This document shows, in pieces, positions 33,101-35,650 of a stretch of 35,650 nt of DNA. The position numbers and the translations under genes were made by a program. Numbering within the stretch: the stretch's first letter is position 1; each line of letters opens with the position of its first letter. Under the pieces are notes generated by a model. That model was not told the DNA's origin and made no database searches. It saw only the letters and a list, made by a program, of their open reading frames with translations. This DNA is from GCA-003244245 sp032230565 (GTDB taxonomy: Bacteria > Actinomycetota > Actinomycetes > Mycobacteriales > Pseudonocardiaceae), in NCBI GenBank assembly GCA_032230565.1, contig JAVXWL010000244.1:1-35650 (forward strand), read 5' to 3'.

Positions 33101-33874
33101 ACCGCCGTGCCGGTGCCGTCCCGGCTGCGCGGTGAGGTCGAGCTGCGGGACGTGACCTTTTGCTACCCAGGCGCCGCAGCGCCCGCGCTGGACCGGGTGT
33201 CACTGCGGATCGCGCCCGGCGAGACCGTCGCCTTGGTGGGGGCGACCGGAGCCGGCAAGTCCACCGTGGTCAAACTGCTGGCCAGGTTCTACGACCCGAC
33301 GTCGGGAACGGTGCTGGTCGACGGCATCGACGTGCGCCGTTTCGACCCGGCTGCGTTTCACCACCGGCTGGGCGTGGTGCCGCAGGAGGCGCATCTGTTC
33401 CGCGGCGACGTCGCCGGCAACATCAGCTACGGCGTCGCCCAGGCGTCCCCCGCCGAGGTGGAGGCGGCAACCCGCCGGGTCGGCGCGCTGGCGGCCGTCG
33501 CCGCGCTACCCCACGGGTTTCGCCAACCGATCAACGAGCGTGGCCAGGGCCTGTCAGCCGGGCAGCGGCAACTGATCGCGCTGGCTCGCGCTGAGTTGGT
33601 CGAGCCTGACCTGCTGCTACTCGACGAGGCCACCGCGGCCCTGGATCCGGCCACCGAGTCGATAGTTTTGGCCGCCGCGGATCGGCTCGCCGCGCGCCGC
33701 ACCACCATCGTGATCGCGCACCGGCTGGCCACCGCAGCCAAGGCGGACCGCATCGTGGTGCTCGACGGCGGGCGGATCGTCGAGCAGGGCCGTCATCTAG
33801 AGCTGCTCGCAGCTGACGGGCACTACGCCCGGCTGTGGGCCGCAGGCTCACCCGACGGCACCGTCGCCGCGTAG
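30107..33874 (+). CDS. Fused twin ABC exporter (two TMD-NBD halves in one chain)
   Basis: A 1255-residue protein holding two complete ABC exporter half-transporters. Half one: membrane helices (about 20-320), Walker A GTPGSGKST (375-383), LSGGQ (483-487), Walker B ILVLDDATS with Asp507-Asp508. A ~90-residue hydrophilic linker follows. Half two: membrane helices (about 690-985), Walker A GATGAGKST (1045-1053), LSAGQ (1149-1153), Walker B LLLLDEATA with Glu1174. In the first site the catalytic Glu is replaced by Asp508, and the partner signature is the non-standard LSAGQ. That is the pattern of heterodimeric exporters with one degenerate and one active ATP site. Probably exports drugs, lipids or peptides; substrate unknown. 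GTG start at 30107 has a weak ribosome site. Confidence 0.9.
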   Translation: MPKQIPAKRVGWIRRLSRACWRHPKLAVAALLASAIGVGMEAITPLLTRLAVDDAVAGTTARLGWLVAALVGAALLQCATAFVRRYLGGRLSLDVQHDLRNAVFRAVQKLDGAKQDSLRTGQVFSRAISDLQLVQGLLAIVPLTAGVLVLLAVALGAMLWLSPLLTLIALVVVPAAGLVTTRTRRALFPATWSAQQRAADIAEHVEETVTGVRVVKGFGQEARAVARLEDRARALFAERMRSAQLNATFAPTLAALPSLGQVGVFALGGLLALRGNISLGTFVAFAAYLALLVGPARLIASLVVLAQLARAGVERVYELIDSQPDVTDAPDAIDVPDGPLAVQLDAVRFGYTRSEPVLDGMSLLIEPGETLALVGTPGSGKSTVSLLLARFYEAHQGAIRVGPLDQLVDVRRLRLASLRRAVGMVFEEAFLFSDTVRANIAYGCPDATDDQVFRAARDAAAHEFISALPQGYDTPVGERGLTLSGGQRQRIALARALLSDPRILVLDDATSAVDATTEAAIHATLRRVTAQRTTLLIAHRRSSLALADRIAVLDGGRVIDVGTQPELAARCALFRALLAGPDEVIENVTTVASDVLAPGPDGITAQLWPPAPIDDAPENSNDVSRTARDAAGALRGGLGASMLGSVGPTPELLTAVAALSPATAQPDIGGADPTALDPDFRLRRLLRPVLGGLSLTAILVGLDALATVAFPALGGLAVDAITGHAPRLLIIAVAVGLGVVVADWLVIATQTVVAARAGETLLYLVRVRSFAHLQRLGMDYFEREMAGRIMTRMTTDVDALSTFLQTGLSTALISVLTVVGVAVALLVINAGLAAVAMLGLPVLIVATVVFRRLSSAAYNEARERVSEVNADLQENVSGARVTQAFTRERRSARDFAARSDAYRRARLRAQRYIATYFPFVALLSDLATAAVLGVGASRVAEGTVTVGVLTAFLLYLGLFFAPVQQLSQVFDGYQQAAVGLRRIRELLDMPTSVPPPCGTAVPVPSRLRGEVELRDVTFCYPGAAAPALDRVSLRIAPGETVALVGATGAGKSTVVKLLARFYDPTSGTVLVDGIDVRRFDPAAFHHRLGVVPQEAHLFRGDVAGNISYGVAQASPAEVEAATRRVGALAAVAALPHGFRQPINERGQGLSAGQRQLIALARAELVEPDLLLLDEATAALDPATESIVLAAADRLAARRTTIVIAHRLATAAKADRIVVLDGGRIVEQGRHLELLAADGHYARLWAAGSPDGTVAA

Positions 33875-34033
33875 TCGGCCCCGGGGGCGCGCCATTGGAT
33901 CACGTAATCGGTTTGCTGGCGCAGCGAGCTCTGGCGCGCTCGCGACTGACTGGCAGGCCGCTCCACCGACGCGCCGAGGCGGTCGTCGGACGACGCATGC
34001 GCGCGGCGGGGGCTAGCCTGGAAGCGGCGTCAG

Positions 34034-34057
34034 TGCCCCTGCGCATGCGCAGGGGCA
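34034..34057. promoter_or_regulatory. Perfect 24-bp palindrome upstream of kgd
   Basis: TGCCCCTGCGCA (34034-34045) is followed directly by its exact reverse complement (34046-34057). It ends 32 bases before the kgd start and lies 160 bases after the ABC exporter stop. With no loop and no T-run it fits a dimeric repressor or activator site better than a terminator, though a GC-rich terminator for the exporter transcript cannot be excluded. Confidence 0.5.
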
Positions 34058-34089
34058 ACGGACAGAACGGATAGAGGCGACTTTCGGCA

Positions 34090-35650
34090 GTGTCCCGCAG
34101 CGACCCCCCTGTGCAGTTCGGCCCCAACGAGTGGCTCGTCGAGGAAATGTACGAACAGTTCCTCGCCAACCCCTCGGCGGTGGACCCGTCATGGCACGAC
34201 TTCTTCGCCGACTACCGGCCGGCATCGCAAGGCACCGTCAACGGCGAGGCTGTGCGCACCAGCATGCTGGCACCGGCGAAGCAGCCACCGCGCAAACAGC
34301 CACCAGCCAACGGTGCCACCGGCAAAGTGCCTGCCGTCGGGCCCGCGCAAGCGCCGCACGATGCGCACCACGACACCACCACCCCGCTGCGCGGCGCGGC
34401 CGCCCGTGTGGTGGCGAACATGGAGACCTCGCTGGAGCTGCCGACAGCCACCAGCGTGCGCGCGGTGCCGGCAAAGCTGCTTGTCGACAACCGCATTGTG
34501 ATCAACAACCATCTTCAGCGGACCCGGGGCGGCAAGATCAGCTTCACCCACATCATCGGGTACGCGACGGTGCGGGCGCTGGCCGATCACCCGCAGATGA
34601 ACCGCCACTACACCACCGACGATCAGGGCAAACCCGCGGTCGTCGCACCCGAGCACGTCAACCTGGGCTTGGCGATCGATATCAAGACCGCCAACGGACG
34701 CAGCCTCGTCGTCACCTCGATCAAGGGTTGCGAGGCGATGACGTTCGCCCAGTTCTGGCAGGCATACGAAGATGTCATCCGCAAGGCCCGGGAGGGCAGG
34801 CTCACCGCCGACGATCTCGCAGCGACCACGATCACGCTGACCAACCCGGGCACTATCGGCACCAACCACTCGGTGCCCCGATTGATGTCCGGGCAGGGCG
34901 CCATCATCGGCGTCGGCGCGATGGAGTACCCGGCGGCCTTTCAGGGCGCCAGCGACGAGGCGCTCGCCGAGATGGCAATCAGCAAGATCATTACGCTGAC
35001 CTCCACCTACGACCACCGCATCATCCAGGGCGCGGAGTCCGGCGAGTTCTTGCGCCGCATACACGAACTGCTGCTGGGTGACGACAATTTCTACGACGAC
35101 GTGTTCACCTCGCTGCGGGTGCCCTATGAGCCGGTGCGCTGGGTACAGGACATCCCTGAGGGGCAGATCACCAAGACCGCCCGGGTACTCGAGCTGATCG
35201 ACGCCTACCGCACCCGCGGCCATCTGATGGCCGACACCGACCCGCTGAACTACCGCCAGCGCAGACACCCCGACCTCGACGTGCTCAGCCACGGCCTCAC
35301 CCTGTGGGACCTGGACCGGACGTTCGCCGTCGGCGGGTTTGCCGGGCACTCACACATGAAGCTGCGCGACGTCCTGGGCGTGCTCCGCAACGCCTACTGC
35401 CGCAACGTCGGGGTGGAGTACATGCACATCCTGGCACCCGATGAGCGGCAGTGGTTGCAGGAGCGCGTCGAGCGGGTGCACGACAAACCCAGCCCTGCGC
35501 AGCAGAAGTACATCCTGTCCAAGCTCAACGCCGCGGAGTCCTTCGAGACGTTCCTGCAGACCAAGTACGTCGGTCAGAAGCGGTTCTCGCTGGAGGGCGC
35601 CGAGACCGTCATCCCGCTGCTGGACGCGGTGCTGGACAAGGCCGCCGAGT
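34090..35650 (+). CDS. kgd: Multifunctional 2-oxoglutarate metabolism enzyme Kgd/SucA (E2-E1 fusion), 5' part
   Basis: Central-carbon enzyme that decarboxylates 2-oxoglutarate and passes the succinyl group within the pyruvate/2-oxoglutarate dehydrogenase complex of actinobacteria. The gene runs off the window after ~520 codons. The N-terminus FGPNEWLVEEMYEQFL is the typical E1 leader helix, then a Pro/Ala-rich disordered stretch (about 45-110). The succinyltransferase (E2) catalytic domain follows (about 115-340) without a lipoyl domain: TSVRAVPAKLL, GKISFTHIIGYATV, ITLTNPGTIGT, and the active-site His309 in STYDHRIIQGAESG. The E1 (thiamine diphosphate) part begins near 365 with AYRTRGHLMADTDPL and reaches KYVGQKRFSLEGAE. 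GTG 34090 gives the expected start; ribosome site weak. FHA-protein control (GarA/OdhI) is known for this family but not visible here. Confidence 0.93.
   Translation, partial: MSRSDPPVQFGPNEWLVEEMYEQFLANPSAVDPSWHDFFADYRPASQGTVNGEAVRTSMLAPAKQPPRKQPPANGATGKVPAVGPAQAPHDAHHDTTTPLRGAAARVVANMETSLELPTATSVRAVPAKLLVDNRIVINNHLQRTRGGKISFTHIIGYATVRALADHPQMNRHYTTDDQGKPAVVAPEHVNLGLAIDIKTANGRSLVVTSIKGCEAMTFAQFWQAYEDVIRKAREGRLTADDLAATTITLTNPGTIGTNHSVPRLMSGQGAIIGVGAMEYPAAFQGASDEALAEMAISKIITLTSTYDHRIIQGAESGEFLRRIHELLLGDDNFYDDVFTSLRVPYEPVRWVQDIPEGQITKTARVLELIDAYRTRGHLMADTDPLNYRQRRHPDLDVLSHGLTLWDLDRTFAVGGFAGHSHMKLRDVLGVLRNAYCRNVGVEYMHILAPDERQWLQERVERVHDKPSPAQQKYILSKLNAAESFETFLQTKYVGQKRFSLEGAETVIPLLDAVLDKAAE

Noticed and set aside
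1..35650. CRISPR array, prophage or insertion sequence
   Set aside because: No regularly spaced repeats, integrase, transposase or phage structural genes were seen.

Overview
The window is high-GC actinobacterial chromosome. GTG starts are common, genes are packed with ATGA-type overlaps, and the gene families are typical of Mycobacteriales/Pseudonocardiales: a Kgd-type fused E2-E1 2-oxoglutarate dehydrogenase, an ECF41 (SigJ-type) sigma factor, GabD1 and HtdZ homologues, and an MT0933-like small protein. The N-terminus of Kgd and the small CxxC/RRRWPC protein near 29.6 kb remind me more of Pseudonocardiaceae than of Mycobacterium; that is recollection, not a search.

Layout. 1-486: 3' end of an ECF41 sigma factor. 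859-3690: a plus-strand operon of GNAT acetyltransferase, nicotianamine synthase-like enzyme and a phosphoesterase/phospholipase C-family protein that is truncated at its C-terminus. 3691-4219: a non-coding stretch with several hairpins. 4220-6231: CaCA cation exchanger and a SAM methyltransferase. 6247-11087: GabD-like aldehyde dehydrogenase (minus), MT0933-like protein, PrsW-like protease (minus), a beta-helix lipoprotein and an SDR. 11092-13447: a DUF6390-like protein, a class V aminotransferase and a small hypothetical. 13637-18060: a minus-strand run of MBL-fold hydrolase, epimerase, GCS2/YbdK-type ligase and SurE, then a phasin-like protein. 18210: tatA.

18471-22975 is a complete high-affinity phosphate uptake operon (pstS-pstC-pstA-pstB). 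It has no phoU; instead pstB is coupled (TGATG) to a stand-alone OmpR/PhoB-type winged-helix protein without a receiver domain. Upstream of pstS lie two exact 11-nt-spaced GTTCA repeats (a PHO box) and a third, more distal GTTCA. The operon looks less GC-rich than its surroundings.

23.3-28.6 kb holds a small Cys-containing hypothetical, an FAD-linked (BBE-type) oxidoreductase with a GNAT, and a minus-strand set of deaminase, PhoD-like phosphatase and HtdZ-like hydratase. 29.0-30.0 kb has an orphan 3Fe-4S ferredoxin and a small zinc-ribbon-like protein. 30107-33874 encodes a single-chain twin ABC exporter whose two ATP sites are asymmetric. The window ends inside kgd/sucA, preceded by a perfect 24-bp palindrome.

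The least ordinary items are the nicotianamine synthase-like operon with its out-of-frame GNAT junction, the receiver-less regulator built into the pst operon, the palindrome in front of kgd, the long inverted repeat between deaminase and phoD, and the hairpin-rich patch at 3.7-3.84 kb. No tRNA, rRNA, CRISPR array, insertion sequence or prophage was recognised.
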